From: Loripinus fragilis
Taxonomy: Eukaryota; Mollusca; Bivalvia; Lucinida; Lucinidae
Direction: 5' to 3'
NCBI GenBank assembly: GCA_964019695.1
Contig: OZ026525.1
Span: 64,946,253-65,010,252, forward strand
Length of the DNA: 64,000 bases
Position numbers and translations under genes: made by a program. The notes beneath the pieces are model-generated. The model did not search any database. It saw only the letters and a program-made list of their open reading frames with translations, and had not been told where the DNA came from. Position 1 is the first letter of the stretch. Every line of letters begins with the position of its first letter. Shown piece by piece: positions 32,939 through 45,814 of this stretch.

Positions 32939-35900
32939 GACCATTTTCATTAACAGTCGTCAAATTTTATTGTCCTTTATGCACAAGAAGTTTAAAAGGA
33001 TAAATAAAATGAATATAAAAATCATTATTATGTATCAAATGATCTTTTATATATTTTTCCATAGCTACATAGATGTTGGTCACATATAAAGCCATTTTCA
33101 TAATATATTGCTATTCTTATATGAATATTATCAAGTTAGTGGTCAATGCCAAATTTCTGACCAAAATCTCTGATTTTATTTTTAATTACGTTAAGAAGTG
33201 CTATTCAATGGAATAACTCTCCTGTGTAATAAATTGATATGATACAATGCACATCTTAATCTTATCATTTAGTGCACCACATCTCATCACTTTGTAACAA
33301 CTTGTTTAATAAATTAAATTCAATAATGACGACCATTTATATTATTATCTTATATATCTTTATATGCTTTGTTCAATAAAAAGGAATTTCAAGATTTAAT
33401 TACTGCATTTAAAATGAAATTTCTAACTGCACAGCCCATTCATTAAACAATGAATGTAATGAATGCACTTTACATACTAGATTTTTGCTATGAATAACTT
33501 GTCACAGGTTTGGGGGTTGGTGTTTTGATAGTGCTGATCTAAGAACTCTGATGTATGGCTTCATCCACAGGTTCTCTTTATCCAGAGGCAGCTGTCCCAA
33601 TTTTGATGATATCCAGCCAGTTTTTAAGCCAAGTTACATATTCCTATTTTACCTATGCTTACTTATGAGTCTTATTTTACTTATACCTTACCTACCCAGT
33701 ACTCAGGGGTAGAGTACAAAATTATCCTTTACATATTCTGTACATTTGCTGTTATTGAAGTCACTTACATGGCTTAAAACTGCCACTATTGCAGAAACCA
33801 AATACTATCTACCCAGGGATAGGGTACACATATTACATGTGTTCTGAACATTTGTTATTATTGAAGTCACTTAAATGTGTGGTAAGTTATCTATCCTACC
33901 CAGGACTGATTTATCTATTTCACACCATTGATAGAGTCTTATAGTTTATAACTTTACTTTCTTGATTACATACATGCATTTTGATTGAAAGGAGTTCTAG
34001 CGATATGGCGTATATTTTCCCTGGTTGACATGATTACAAAACCTAAATTTTCAAATTGCCCTAATATTTTTAAAATTGGACTGTTTCGGTAGTAAAATAT
34101 GCATAGAAAGCATCAAAATAGGTTTCAAAGCGATCCATCATTTACAAAGCCGTGAAAATTTGCGCCTTCTACTCCCACCCCTCATTTTACGTCTTTAGAC
34201 TGGGTGCCGTTTATACGATAGTTTTAGTAAATCCTTTGCAGGTTTTCAAAAAGTAAAAGTGCTAAAATATTAAGGATATTAGTGCATTTCATTTCCAAAA
34301 CTTTGCGGTATTCCTTCTGCGCATGCGTACGAAATATACTTAAAATTGTGACGTTTGTCATTGAAAAGATGAAACTGGCGTCTTTCAGTTTGTTTTCAGA
34401 TGCTTCCCCCCCCCCCTCCAGACCCAAGATGCCCTTTGGACAATTAAATGTCGCTATACAAATATATAACATATGTAAATGGCGTCTTGGGTCTGGGGGG
34501 GGGGGGGGAAAGGGGTTGTATAAGCGAAAGAAGACATTAAATATCTGACAAAAATAGACAACTTTGCAAGATGGTCGTTTTTATTGTACATCAACTGTAT
34601 AAATAGTTTTTCTGTACATAGCGTGGTTCCCTGTTTAACGGTCTAGTTCCCATATAAATTACTGAATAACAAGCACAGTTGATGATCGAAATAAATTATC
34701 ATTCAATAAGAAGTAGAGTTATCACATGCATGAAGGAAACCCCGTTTTAAATATACAAATTCGGGGGCAATGGTGCATCGACGGCTCGTCTATATATATT
34801 TGTTGAATGTGCCTAATTTCTCCAGTCGTTATTTCAGCAAAATAAAACGAGCGCCTCGTTTAGGGAGATTGCTCGCCTTATCGCTAGAAATTCTTTATAT
34901 TACATTGTAAAACAGATTACATGCAAACAATGATGAAGGATTTTCAATAAAGGTCATATTCAACAAACTGTGGCATTCAACCAATACTTCTTTTCAAATT
35001 GGATAAGTAATTACATCAGTGCAAAACTCATATATGAAATTTGAGTTTTATTTTACAATTTGTTATTTTGAAGATTATGTTTGTCAATTTATTTCTGATA
35101 CAACATCTGTGCAAATGATAGATTGCTGAATGACATGAGTGTGACATAAAACACATTATGTCTGAAATATAATCATGTGTTTATACATCTTAGAATAATT
35201 TTCAAAAATTGGATACGTTTTGATCTGATAAGATTAATTTGTTTTGATTAATAAGGACAGTAGATGAAAATGTTGTAAAGCAGCACAAATCAAGACTGAA
35301 CTTAAGTGTTGAAAAGTTACATAACTGGAATTTGTTTCAAGTTGTCAGTATTGTTGTAAAATTGTTCTAAATGACACACACTTGCAAATGATACATGTAT
35401 TAATTTTATTTTTCTCAGGACTGATTTATTATGATAACCTATATAAGTCAGGAGTGTGAGAATTTTGGGAAAAAATATACCTTATTGATATAGATGCTAA
35501 AGAGTTTAAACATATTACTGTCAGGACAATCCTTTACAGTGTTGCTGAATGTGTTTTTAAATACATGAAAACCCCATTATAAGTGAAGTTCTTGGCATAC
35601 TAGACAGAGATGAAAGCTTTTTACCACATTAATCAGTGTCAATCACCTCAAAAATGAGAGAAAAAATGCATTTTCCAAATTATTTCTATACCAGCATGTA
35701 TGATGTGAACCAATACATTTTATTCTCTGACATGCCAGCTTTTAAAATGAAAATAGAAAAGAACCCATTTCATGTATTTCTATGTTTAATCAACAATTAA
35801 AAAAGTTCACACATTTGGTCATTTTGTGGCTGCTCAGATTTAATAAAAGCTCAATTTAAAATATATATTGTTGTATGCATTGCACTCAGCCATTTTTGTG

Positions 35901-36640
35901 AACTACAATGATTGCTTATCAAAATGTCATACTTGACTTCATGTTTAAATTGAATTCCAAATCTGACCTTTTTCACTTTTCTAACCGTTTTTGAATATCC
36001 CACATATATGAATTTGGTATCATCTGCCTTTGGGTATAAATAGAACAGATAAATCAGATTTTGTGGATACAGTTATAGTACCTCAACATTGTATGATAGT
36101 GTATGCCAAAAAATTTGTTGTTTTCCAGGTGATACCAAGAATGGTTTATCTGCCATGCGGAAATATATGCTTAGACGTATCCTTTGTGTTCCATTGTGAC
36201 AAAAGAGAGTTGCTGATAAGCACCTCAAGTAGAAGAGCAAGAGCCTTCTAACCATTCTTCATGTAGTCCTCCTGAAGCTTTTGTTCAAACGCTCACATTG
36301 GCCATTTCCTCTAACGTGATAGGGTGTTGTCCCTGCCGCTTCACAGCTCTTTGTTTCGGGCTGACCTTAAGTTTTACCTTGATCGCTGTGTATTCTCGCT
36401 GGGAATGAGACTCAACATTGAATGGACAATGAACATTGGATGCTGTTCGAGCTGTTCGATTTTCAGCAGGAAACTGAATTGCTCACTATCATGTTATGCT
36501 AACTGGAAAACATCTCCACATTCTATACTTTGTCGATTTCCTGGATATCTAAGTCTTAGAGTTCAATGTTACAAATTTACAATCTTAAACTTACTTGTCT
36601 AAAATGTAAAATAAATCTTTAAAGATTGTTCTCGAAGTTA
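32939..36640. other. AT-rich intergenic region, no gene seen
   Basis: Contains an imperfect tandem duplication at about 33690-33905 (GGGTAGAGTACA / GGATAGGGTACA with TTATTGAAGTCACTTA) and a GC-homopolymer hairpin at 34404-34512. GTCAGGAGTGTGA recurs near 32170, 32720 and 35445. ORFs here are short and unsupported. Confidence 0.4.
34404..34512. repeat. Hairpin ending in poly-C / poly-G
   Basis: A C run followed by TCCAGACCCAAGATGCC (34406-34433) is mirrored inverted by GGCGTCTTGGGTCTGG plus a G run (34481-34508). Confidence 0.85.
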
Positions 36641-36854
36641 AGTCATGTATACAGCCGTAATAAGTCCGTAATAAAAGGCGGTAAGTACCGGTATTGTATG
36701 CGACTTACTTGAATAGAATAGGCTAGTATCTAAGTTCAGAAAAATGCATGCGCTCAGCCTATGTACGTGTAATAAGGAAAACTTCCTTATGGCTTAGCGT
36801 TTTTCTTTACGACTTAGCTTTTACAGCGACGTGGGCTAGTGGGCTGGCTTTTGT

Positions 36855-36902
36855 ACGAAGTTAAGCAATGAAGTTCGCAGTTAGTACTTGGATGGGTGAC
36901 CC
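36855..36902 (+). repeat. 5S rRNA-like segment (5S-derived SINE or fragment)
   Basis: CGAAGTTAAGCAA and TTAGTACTTGGATGGGTGAC match the internal promoter region (A box, intermediate element, C box) of 5S rRNA with correct order and near-correct spacing. The 5' and 3' parts of 5S rRNA are not recognisable, so it is not an intact 5S gene. It may head a 5S-derived SINE whose body is 36640-36950. Confidence 0.7.
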
Positions 36903-37097
36903 ATTGCACTACTCGGCGGTCACATACAATAGCCTATGAAAGTTTTTGTTTTATATAGCACAAACTTTGGTATCATTTATTAAAAAATATGCATTACATT
37001 TGAATAATTCCAATGTCATATTCGCTTAATAAACATTTGTAGCACAGTTTCAGTCTATTTCATGTCCTTTAATGAGGGTCTCAATGGGGTACCTCTG

Positions 37098-37258
37098 AAA
37101 TCAGTTATCAGTAAAATTAAGGCCTAAAAGTCATTAATCAGTAAAATTTAGTCCCAAAATCGGCAATCAGTAAAATTTAGGTCCAAAAATTCGGTAAATC
37201 AGTAACATTTAGGCACCAAAATCGGTAATCAGTAAAAATCTGGCCAAATCAGTAAAAG
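37098..37258 (+). repeat. Minisatellite, about 33-bp unit, five copies
   Basis: Imperfect copies of AATCAGTAAAATTTAGG.CC + AAAAATCGGT run to the edge of the next element. Confidence 0.85.
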
Positions 37259-37437
37259 ATCTACTTTTCCCATTTTTGGTTAGAAATATTCATTTTCTTA
37301 CCATTTAATAAATTTCTCTTTATACCAGAGAGTAAGGCATCGCTTACATAGTTCCACCTGTATATAGCTTGCAATTCATACGACGGTCTTGCGGCTGCCG
37401 CAGGAAACTCTCTCATTTGATGGTAGACAGGGAACAT

Positions 37438-37545
37438 GTAATAGTTATACCATGGGTTGTCCGTCTGTACGTGGAGATAATCCACGAGCTTTACGAGTGG
37501 ATTATCTTACGTACAGGTGGACAAACATGGTATAACTATTTTATA
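37438..37545. repeat. Palindrome with about 50-bp arms
   Basis: AATAGTTATACCATGGGTTG + TCCGTCTGTACG and GATAATCCACGAG on the left are mirrored on the right around CTTTA. No ORF of note. Confidence 0.85.
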
Positions 37546-37559
37546 CCACCAACATTAGT

Positions 37560-38450
37560 GTAGACCTTGCACATCACGAGATATTTCGTGCTAAAGTTGG
37601 TAAGGGTGGTATAAAGGCGGTTGCCTCAAGGCTGATATGAAACGGTCTTAAACAACTGAACTGCGACATTAGAAAAACAACAATGTGGCTGTGCGTCACG
37701 AGAAGACTGATCAGCTCAATCGGAACTGACTCGTATTGTGGCGGACTTTCCCGAATGAGATCAGCTTAGACATCACCTCAGTCTGGCCAGAGTTTTCATT
37801 GTTGGTATGGGGAAAGTACGGGTCTTGGGTTAATTACCCTTTCATAGCACACTGAAGACTCTCATCAGACTGTGCGTATGCTCAAGCTGAATTGAGTTTT
37901 CGCTGAGACCCCAGGGGGCGTACTCTGATATTTTCATGCATACATAGGCTCTGGTCATTTATTTGGGTTCAAAATTTTGAATTTCAATATTTTTTTGGGT
38001 TTTCAGAAGAGGGGGTATGAAGATTTTGTGGATATTTTTTGGAGTCATCACAAAATTGGACTATATATTGGGGTTATTTCTATGTATGTTAGGGTCTTTT
38101 CTTAAGGTCATTGTACAGAATGGGGATAGCTGACGTCTGAAATAAGTTCATCTTTTCAAATAATCTGCATCTTAGTCTCCCTTTGTTCAGCTTTACGCAA
38201 TGAAAAGACAAGTGTGCATCGTATTCATTTACTACCAAAAATTTGATACACAGTATGTGTCAGGTTTCTTTAGTAGTTAAGTATATGCAATTTTTCTAAA
38301 CAAGCCTTTAATAAATCTTTAGATTTTTGCAACTGTTCATAGCCTCTTGATGACATAAATTTGATTGACAGCTGCCAAGCTCAATTGCCCGTGCAAGACG
38401 CTTCGAACATCGAATTCATTCGCCAGTAGTGACACTGGTGTTGTGATTGA
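37560..38450. other. Intergenic, no gene seen
   Basis: No recognisable exon or repeat, apart from a T-rich tract near 37990-38100. GTGGCGGACTTTCCCGAATG at about 37738 recurs at about 40857. Confidence 0.4.
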
Positions 38451-38459
38451 CTGCGAGCC

Positions 38460-38900
38460 ACACTTGAGTCTCACGTCGGGCTTCACTTACTTTGAAGTCG
38501 AAGTATTTTCGATTCCATGAACATTCTAAAAATCAAATTCATTTCTTAAGTGAATTTATCAAAAACTTCTTTTTCATCATTAAACTTCTTCATGCACATC
38601 TTCAATACATATGTAACATACCTGCATATTATCAAAAGGATACACCGAAGGCTCTAGAACTTGATTTTACAAAGTATGCACTATTATCAGATCATATTCT
38701 ATAATCCAATATGTGAATTGGTCGAAAATTGGCTAAGTTAAAAAGGATGTATTTTTTTTATTTATCATTTTTTCATCATTAAACTTCTTCATGCACATCT
38801 TCAATATATCTGTAACATACCTGCAAAGAAATAAAGAAATAAAAGGATACAATGAATGCTCTAGAAGGAGTTGATTTCACAAGGTATGCATTATTAGTCA
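38460..38900 (+). repeat. Fold-back fragment followed by a 200-bp direct duplication
   Basis: 38470-38560 matches the centre of the element at 41741-41875 (GGGCTTCACTTACTTTG, GATTCCATGAACATTC). TCATCATTAAACTTCTTCAT + GCACATCTTCAATA occurs at 38573 and again at 38773, with similar following sequence. Confidence 0.7.
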
Positions 38901-39279
38901 ACAGCTAGAACTACATAGTGGCATAACTCTTGCAATACTAACCCTTCAGCCCCCTTTTTCCTACCAAACATGTATGGTGTGTGGTGCAAATTTGATCAAA
39001 ATTGGACAAATCTATGTAAGTTATTCAAGAAATACCTTGAACTGTTGACAGAAGGAGGGACAAGCTGAAAACAGTATACCCCCTAAAATTCTGTTGAGCT
39101 GGGATGGGGGTGGGGAGGTAGCAATAACTGGACATTGTGTAATTTGGCTGACCTATATCTATTGGGAAATAGCAGAACCGGTTTGATAATTTTCTGTTTT
39201 AAAGGCTTTACTATAATAGAGATTAAATCATCTTCGCCAGATTTTTTCGTTATATTTTCAAGCTCTATCAGTAAAAAAG

Positions 39280-39440
39280 CAAGTGAGTATGACCAGGAAA
39301 TGCCACATTCATATAACCACAAACAACCCCAAGGTAGAGACACAGAACAGTGACAGTCATACGATAGCAAGAACACAATATTGAAGTAAAGCAACAATGC
39401 AGCCCCCCTCCCTTCCTCAGGAGGATGATTGCAAAACTAG
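39280..39440 (+). repeat. Dispersed repeat family B
   Basis: GAGTATGACCAGGAAATGCC, then CCCAAGGTAGAGACACA and GAGGATGATTGCAAAACTAG. Its downstream part appears interrupted. Sequence matching 17840-17885 (CAACAGC and TGCCTTAGAACGGACAGCA) resumes at 39795-39835 after about 260 bp of SINE-like inserted sequence. Confidence 0.7.
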
Positions 39441-40039
39441 AAATTACAAACAATGACAAATCACAAAACCCACACACAATGGGATCAACAACAGCAACAA
39501 CAACAAAAAAAATAATGAATGTATAATAAGTGGAAGCGTGGCACTGGCCTCTATGTATAGTGCTAGAGGTCCAGTCCCTGCTCACGGCGAGGAAAAGTTT
39601 CGGCGTCCAAACTCGCTTTCCTAAGAGTCATTCTCAGTGCGCCGTCCTTCGGGTCGGGACATTAATTAGAGCCCCTCCCACCTCAGAATGTGTTTTAGTG
39701 TGTGTTAAAAGCGCCCTACGGTAATTTAAATATAGTAACGTGTAGGTCCGGAGCCTGCAATAATGATGACCAAGTGCAGTATACGTATATACACAGAATA
39801 AACAACAGCATCATTGCCTTAGAACGGACAGCAGTTGATGTCACCATATGGGGACGGGAGGTTGCGCTGTTATTAGTATTGGCCTGATATTTGTCCATTG
39901 CTTCCTAAAATCACGGGGAAACAATCAAGCGATTACAATTTCACCGGTAGTGCCGGCTTTTAGTGAAATACAAAAATTGGAATTACCAGAACTATATTTA
40001 GAAATTGCATATCATATGCAAGTACTGGCTTTTAAAAAC

Positions 40040-41190
40040 AGTGTAGTCTACTAGCTTACGCTTAAGCCTAACGTCCTTTTTATAGGGCATAGGCAAATAG
40101 GGCAGATCCAGATCAGTCATCGCATGGTCTGCTTAGGATCTTCACTGTTTTCTAACAGTATGTTCAATTTAAGTCCGTCTTCCTGTAAGGGTAGGTATTA
40201 AAGTCAACTTTTTGAACTACTGGATCTATAGGTCGAATATTTCATATGTTCAGATATAGCAGAATATTGACCTATCTTTGAAAAATTAATAAAGTAGATC
40301 TACATGTACTATTTCAGCAGAGTTTTACTATGAATTGCATATCGGTTCTGGGGAAATTAGGGTTTCAGAAATGCATCTTTAAAATGCATTACATTTATTT
40401 CTATTTATGCACGCAGAACACGCAATAAGCAGCTGTTTTGTTGCAATCGGAACTGCCTCGGCCAATTTCGCGAAATTCCGAGGAACCAGACCACGGATGT
40501 ACATCGAGGATCTACTTTAATAACGCGGGTGATAACGTGACGCTGACGTTATAGAACGTGACGCTGACGTCACAGAAACCATGTTAACACAATAACAAGT
40601 GTGATTGCAGCAAAACAAACGGCTTAAATGAAGTTTATGTTTTTAGCGGTATTTTATTGGAAAAAAAACACATAAATGCTGATTAAACTTTTCTGATATT
40701 CAGAATAATCGCTTTTGATAGCTGAACCCACATCACATGCTACAGAACTAATTTTCAAAACGACAGTTTCGTCTAACAAAATTGAGCTTTTTGCTACATA
40801 GTTCTACGCATAATGCTCCTTACATGCACCCGAGCCATGATTCGATTCTCGAATTGTGGCGGACTTTCCCGAATGCTTTCCTGGGTTACGAGGAAAATTC
40901 AAACGGAACTAATAATTCAACCACTATGCATAAGCTATGTATACATCATTTAATCTTATACCTTGACATCGTGCATTTGAATAAGTTGAGACCCACATGT
41001 TATTTGTTTCCATTCAGTTCAACGCAGGAAATGTGGATGCCGCCTGCTGTTTTCACAGATGCATAAAACCATTTCTCTTAGGTCTGGTAGCTTTTTCTCT
41101 TGGACCATGCAAAACTTTCCTACCGCGTTCGATCGGATCTAATTAGACCATATCATTATCATTAAAGAAATGAATGAATTTCACTTTTGG
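40040..41190. other. Intergenic, no gene seen
   Basis: GACGTGACGTTATAG-type CpG-containing repeats near 40530-40575. The 94-codon ORF at 40782-41066 lacks motifs. Confidence 0.35.
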
Positions 41191-41194
41191 ATGT

Positions 41195-42215
41195 TCATGA
41201 AGGTATATATTTACATTTCCACTGCGAGTCTTTAAATGAAGATTTACATTTGAGATGTTGTTCATAGCTTCATGAACGGATCTATTTAAGCCACGCCAAC
41301 ACACGCGCTGTTTGGGCGGACCAACGTCAACGTCATACAATAACGTTGTTTGTTAACTGACGTTTATTGGACGTCAAGCGCGTATCGTCATGACGTTAAA
41401 CGCGGGAATTGGGCGTTCTGGCTGTTCCCAACCCTCCGTTATGACTAGTATTATTCAAGATAAACCAGCCAATTTATATGAAAATTGAAAATTGATACTT
41501 GACAGACAATATAGAATATAAGTAATAAATTCGAATTTTATCTATTCATGAGATCATGTACACTTCGGGTCTCTTGCAAAGTTAACACGAAGCCCTTCGG
41601 GCTTCACTTACTTTGCATGAGACCCGAAGTGTTCATGATCTCATGAACAGACAAAAAATCGAATTTATTTCTTAAATAAACGCCATAGTTTCAGCTCAAA
41701 GTGAGTCATGTTAAATTTGACCTGAACTTATTTAAGAAATGAATTCAATTTTTGGAATGTTCATGGAATCATGAATACTTCGGGTCTCGTGCAAGTGTAA
41801 GTGCTTTGGGCTTCACTTACTTTGCACGAGACCCAAAGTATTCATGATTCCATGAACATTCCAAAAATTTAATTTATTACTTATATTTACATTTTATATT
41901 ATCAGTCAACTATCAATTTTCAATTTTCGTCTAACTTGGATGGTTTTACAGATATTTTGAATTAAAGCAGACATAACGTAGGGTTTGGAATAGCCAAAAC
42001 GCCAAATTTCCGCGCTTAACGTCATGGCGATACGTGTTCAACGTCACGCAAAGGTCAGTAAACAAGCAACGCTATAGGATGGACTTGACGTAAGTCCGCT
42101 CAAATGGCGTGTGTCGTATGGGATGGCTTAAATCGATTTGTTCATGAAGGTATGAACCACAGCTCAAATGTAAAGGTTCATTTAAAGACTCGCAGTGGAA
42201 ATGTAAATATATGGC
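41195..42215. mobile_element. 1-kb fold-back element with nested palindromes
   Basis: Outer arms 41195-41550 and 41870-42215 are inverted copies (shared ends include CATTTCCACTGCGAGTCTTT and its complement). The middle holds two separate palindromes, 41550-41650 (GAGATCATG..CTTCGGGTCTC) and 41741-41875 (CATGGAATCATGAATACTTC). No ORF of transposase length. Fragments occur at 21225-21485 and 38470-38560. Confidence 0.85.
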
Positions 42216-44330
42216 TTTCCATCCTTGTTAATCAAGGTGTAACCCATGAGCTTTCGGGAATTTCAATTCAAAATGAAATAAAAATGAAAAATATACCCAT
42301 CACCTCTAAAACTGGGATTGAAAATCTCTATTTGATAAGGATGTGAAATTCCACTCAACTTTTCCGGTTGAATTAGTATAAAAACATATGCACTATTTGA
42401 CATGAAGACTGACTACGATTCTTCTTTAGGTAAATTGATTCTGGCGACTTTTCTTTCATTTCTTTTTTAACAATGTAATGTTTCATTCAAATTAAATAGT
42501 GTCAACTTGACTTGACCGTGCATTTCCTAAAATAGTAGCAATATAATAGAGCTAGACCTAAATATTGTGCCTTTTATTTTTTCGATATGAACCAATATGT
42601 TGCAAAATGTAGGTATTTAAACGTGATTGCTGCTCATCAATATCAAAAAGGTCAAAATATTTAAAACTGATTATGTCTCCACTATGGTCGAAAAGGACCA
42701 GTGTCGCTGTCATAGGGTAATATCGTAATTCTGCAAATTATAAAGATGAGCATATAGAGGATATTCAAGTTTATTGCACCAAGTGATGTTAAGAATGTAG
42801 ATACTAAGTTTCATAAGTGACAAAGTCACAAATGAAATATACATTTTTCACTTCGCGCGATGAAATAGTTTTCATTTTCACGACAAAGTCTTGGATTTAT
42901 CTTTTATTTTATATAGTTAACGACGCAATAGAAAATTGCGATTTTTACGCCACACATGGTGTCTGTCATCTAAAAGCGATGGCGTTACATAATGTTTTTT
43001 TTATCTTTCACACCAGATAAGGATATCTGAGATTTTACCCTGGGATAGAATATCTTATCTTACCCGTGTTATCTTACCCAGGCTATCACGTTAGTGTTAC
43101 ACATATTGGTTGTATTGGAACTCACACACTTGGTCGTCAAGTGACGTCATTGTTATGTTAAAGTGACGTCATATAAGGACAATTGCATCTTAACCATGTT
43201 AACGTATTCAGGGACTTCTGGAAGCGTAATTTAAAATAATAATAAAAAAAAACAGTGGTGAGCAAGAAAAAGAATCCATTGGTCGTGTGAGGGTAAGATA
43301 GAAAAATCCTTCCCTCGGTATCACCGTTTGTCATCACTCGCTCGGACCCAATAAACACGGACTGGTCACTTACATACAGGTAAATGTGTATCTTGGAAAT
43401 ACGTTGTCGCTGAGCTTTCAAAACTGGCGTATGTTGAAGATTAAATAATCATATCTCTGTTATTTCTCTGCATATCTTTGAATTTACTTCAAAAAGCAAT
43501 GGTTCAATATACTTGACTGTTTTGTTATAATCCGTCTTTATGAACATCAGCAAGAAACCTAGGTACCCTTTTTAGCTATTTTCGGCACTTTTTGCCGAAA
43601 ATCGTCAGAAATCAACATACAATTGAGAAAACTTCATTTTTTTTTGCTCTAACTTGTAATATTTCAGCTTCGCATACCGAAAGTAACCTCTTTAATCTCG
43701 TGTATGTTCAGAATCAATTTTATTGGCTGTAGTACTTTGAAATAGCGCTAAAATAAAGCCTCGACAGCATAACTTTGTATTTCCGTCAGTGACCAGTCCG
43801 TTTATACTGGGTCCGAGTCACTCGGCAAGCCCCGAGATGCCAATCGGTGATCCTCGGGACGGATCTTTCTATCACACCCTCACACTCATGGTAGATTCTC
43901 ATATTCTCCCAACACTCAAGGTGAGTTAGAGATAAGCCTGTGAAATATTTTAGAAAAGCCAAAAAAACTTTTGTTTCAAATTGCTCCTCCATCGCATCTG
44001 CCAGCACTTTTAATTAAATACCGCAAAGTATGACATTTTTATACAATGTATGTACATTTACCTTGGCCTAAAAGTTTGCCTCCAATGTTAAATACCACCA
44101 ATCTAAAACCTTTGTTGTCATCTGCAAACCAAAGTCAATCAATGTCCCAAATATGCATACTTAAAAGTATTTTGACCTTGACATCTGAATCAAAGGTCAT
44201 ATCAGCAGTCATTTAACTGACTCAGCCAGAAGGTCCCCCACCCCCAAATTTCTAAATTTTACACACACCTCAGATGATGATCAGATTCTGATCGACAGAG
44301 TATATAAAGAAAGTAAGACCCCATATATAC
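42216..44330. other. Intergenic, no gene seen
   Basis: Includes TTACCC-rich sequence near 43035-43085 and GTGACGTCAT at 43140-43172. Neither it nor the ORF at 43786-44007 shows a recognisable domain. Confidence 0.35.
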
Positions 44331-44470
44331 CAACTGTGCAGAGTGGAAATACTTGGTGACTCAAATGCCATATTATCAGACAGACCCCGGCATAATTTAA
44401 AAATTGTTAACTGGGACGTAAAGCCCAGCGTAAAGCATCGACTCAAACAAACACGCCCTAGTCAAAACAC
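44330..44470 (+). repeat. SINE 3' tail
   Basis: ATTGTTAACTGGGACGTAAA + GCCCAGCGTAAAG and CAAACAAACACG resemble the 'GGGACGTAAAG..AAACAAAC' tail of the tRNA-derived SINE at 54081-54395. Confidence 0.55.
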
Positions 44471-44479
44471 AGCAGAAAG

Positions 44480-44611
44480 ATTTTTTCTTGTTTTGTTTTT
44501 TGTTTTGTTATTTTGTTTTTTCCTTCAAAATTCCTAATTCGCACTCCCTGGCGTAATGATCGCATGCGATCGTGCCAGTAGTTATAAAGAAAGAAGGAAA
44601 CAAACAAACAA
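44480..44611 (+). repeat. 3' tail of a non-LTR retrotransposon
   Basis: A TTTTGTTTT-rich tract, then TTCGCACTCCCTGGCGTAAT and GCCAGTAGTTATAAAGAAAG, duplicates the 3' end of the next element (45601-45735). Two insertions of one family therefore lie head to tail. Confidence 0.8.
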
Positions 44612-45735
44612 ATTGGATCAACTCATGGCTCTCTGGGCGCACTCAACAAGTTGTTTTAGATGACCAAGCCTCAGATTCAGTCCCAGTGCTATCCGGTGTG
44701 CCCCAGGGAGGTCCTGTTCCTCATCTTCATAAACGATCTGCCGGATAACATCAGGTCTTCTGTTCGCCTGTTCGCAGACGATTGTGTCCTGTATAGGAAT
44801 ATACATTCACGTCAGGATTGTTTGACCTTGCAAGAATACCTCACCAGCTTAGGACAGTGAGAAGCCGATTGGCAAATGAAATTTAACGTAGCCAAATGTC
44901 ACTCAATGAGAGTGACTCAGCATCAGCATCACAAACAAATTCTTTTCGACTTCTCACTACACAATCAAACTTTGGAAAAATGTTCAGTCGGCAAAATACC
45001 TTGGTATCACCATTACAGATAACATGGATTGGGGTCAGCATGTCTCAGAAATCTCTTCCAAAGCAACTAAGACACTTGGTTTCCTTCGCAGGAATTTGGC
45101 TTTTGCACCTAGGAGTACAAAGGAAGTTGCATACAAAATTTTGGTACGGCCTAAACTAGAGTATGCAGCACCCATTTGGAGCCCTCACTCGAAACTTCAG
45201 ATTAATCAGATTGAGAAAGTTCAGAGGACAGCAGCCCGCTTGACCTGCGGGAGATGGCGAAACACAAGTTGTGTTGGTGAAATGCTTGATGAGCTTAAAT
45301 GGCCATCTCTTGAGGCCCGGAGGGACCAGTCCTCCTTGCTTCTCTTTCACAAGATTCATTGTGGAGCAGTCTCTATTGAAAAAGACAAATATATGACCCC
45401 TGCTCACAGTTTGAAATCTACCAGGTCATCACATAGTGCTCAATACCGCAGACACCAGACATACAGTGATGCCCTGAAGAATTACTTTTTCCCCCGAACT
45501 ATTCCACATTGGAATAGTCTGCCCCCTTCTGTGGCAAATACCCAGTCCACAGAGGAGTTTAGGGCACTCCTTATTTAAACAAAAATTCAGCCAAAAGTTT
45601 TTGTGTTTTTTTGTGTTGTTTTGTTTTTTGTGTTGTTTTTGTTCTTTTTATTTTATCAAAATTTCCAAATTCGCACTCCCTGGTGTAATGCTCATGTATG
45701 AGCGAACCAGTATAGATAGAAAGAAAGAAAACAAA
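44612..45735 (+). pseudogene. 5'-truncated non-LTR (Jockey/CR1-like) reverse transcriptase
   Basis: The translation covers the C-terminal half of a LINE RT. It reads LSGVPQG (about 44690-44712) and, after a small deletion and frame change, LFLIFINDLPDNIRSS and VRLFADDCVLY with the FADD catalytic core (about 44715-44800). It then reads DWQMKFNVAKCH (about 44865-44900), YLGITI and DWGQHVSEISSKATKTLG, and the thumb/C-terminal region LEYAAPIWSP, IEKVQRTAARLTCGR and FFPRTIPHWNSLP to a stop at about 45578. A TGA after LTSLGQ (44858) and at least two frameshifts make it inactive. The 3' tail ends in AGAAAGAAAG. Confidence 0.88.
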
Positions 45736-45814
45736 TTTGTGTTTTGTTGTACACGCTGTAGAGAAGTGGTGCCAGATAAGTGGACAAGAGCGCTCCAGTC
45801 TAGCTTTTTAGCCC

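Noticed and set aside
36855..36902. Intact 5S rRNA gene
   Set aside because: Only the internal promoter segment is recognisable; the 5' and 3' stems are absent.
39530..39730. ORFs around 39530-39890 as coding exons
   Set aside because: They overlap an insertion inside repeat family B and have no exon borders in a consistent phase.
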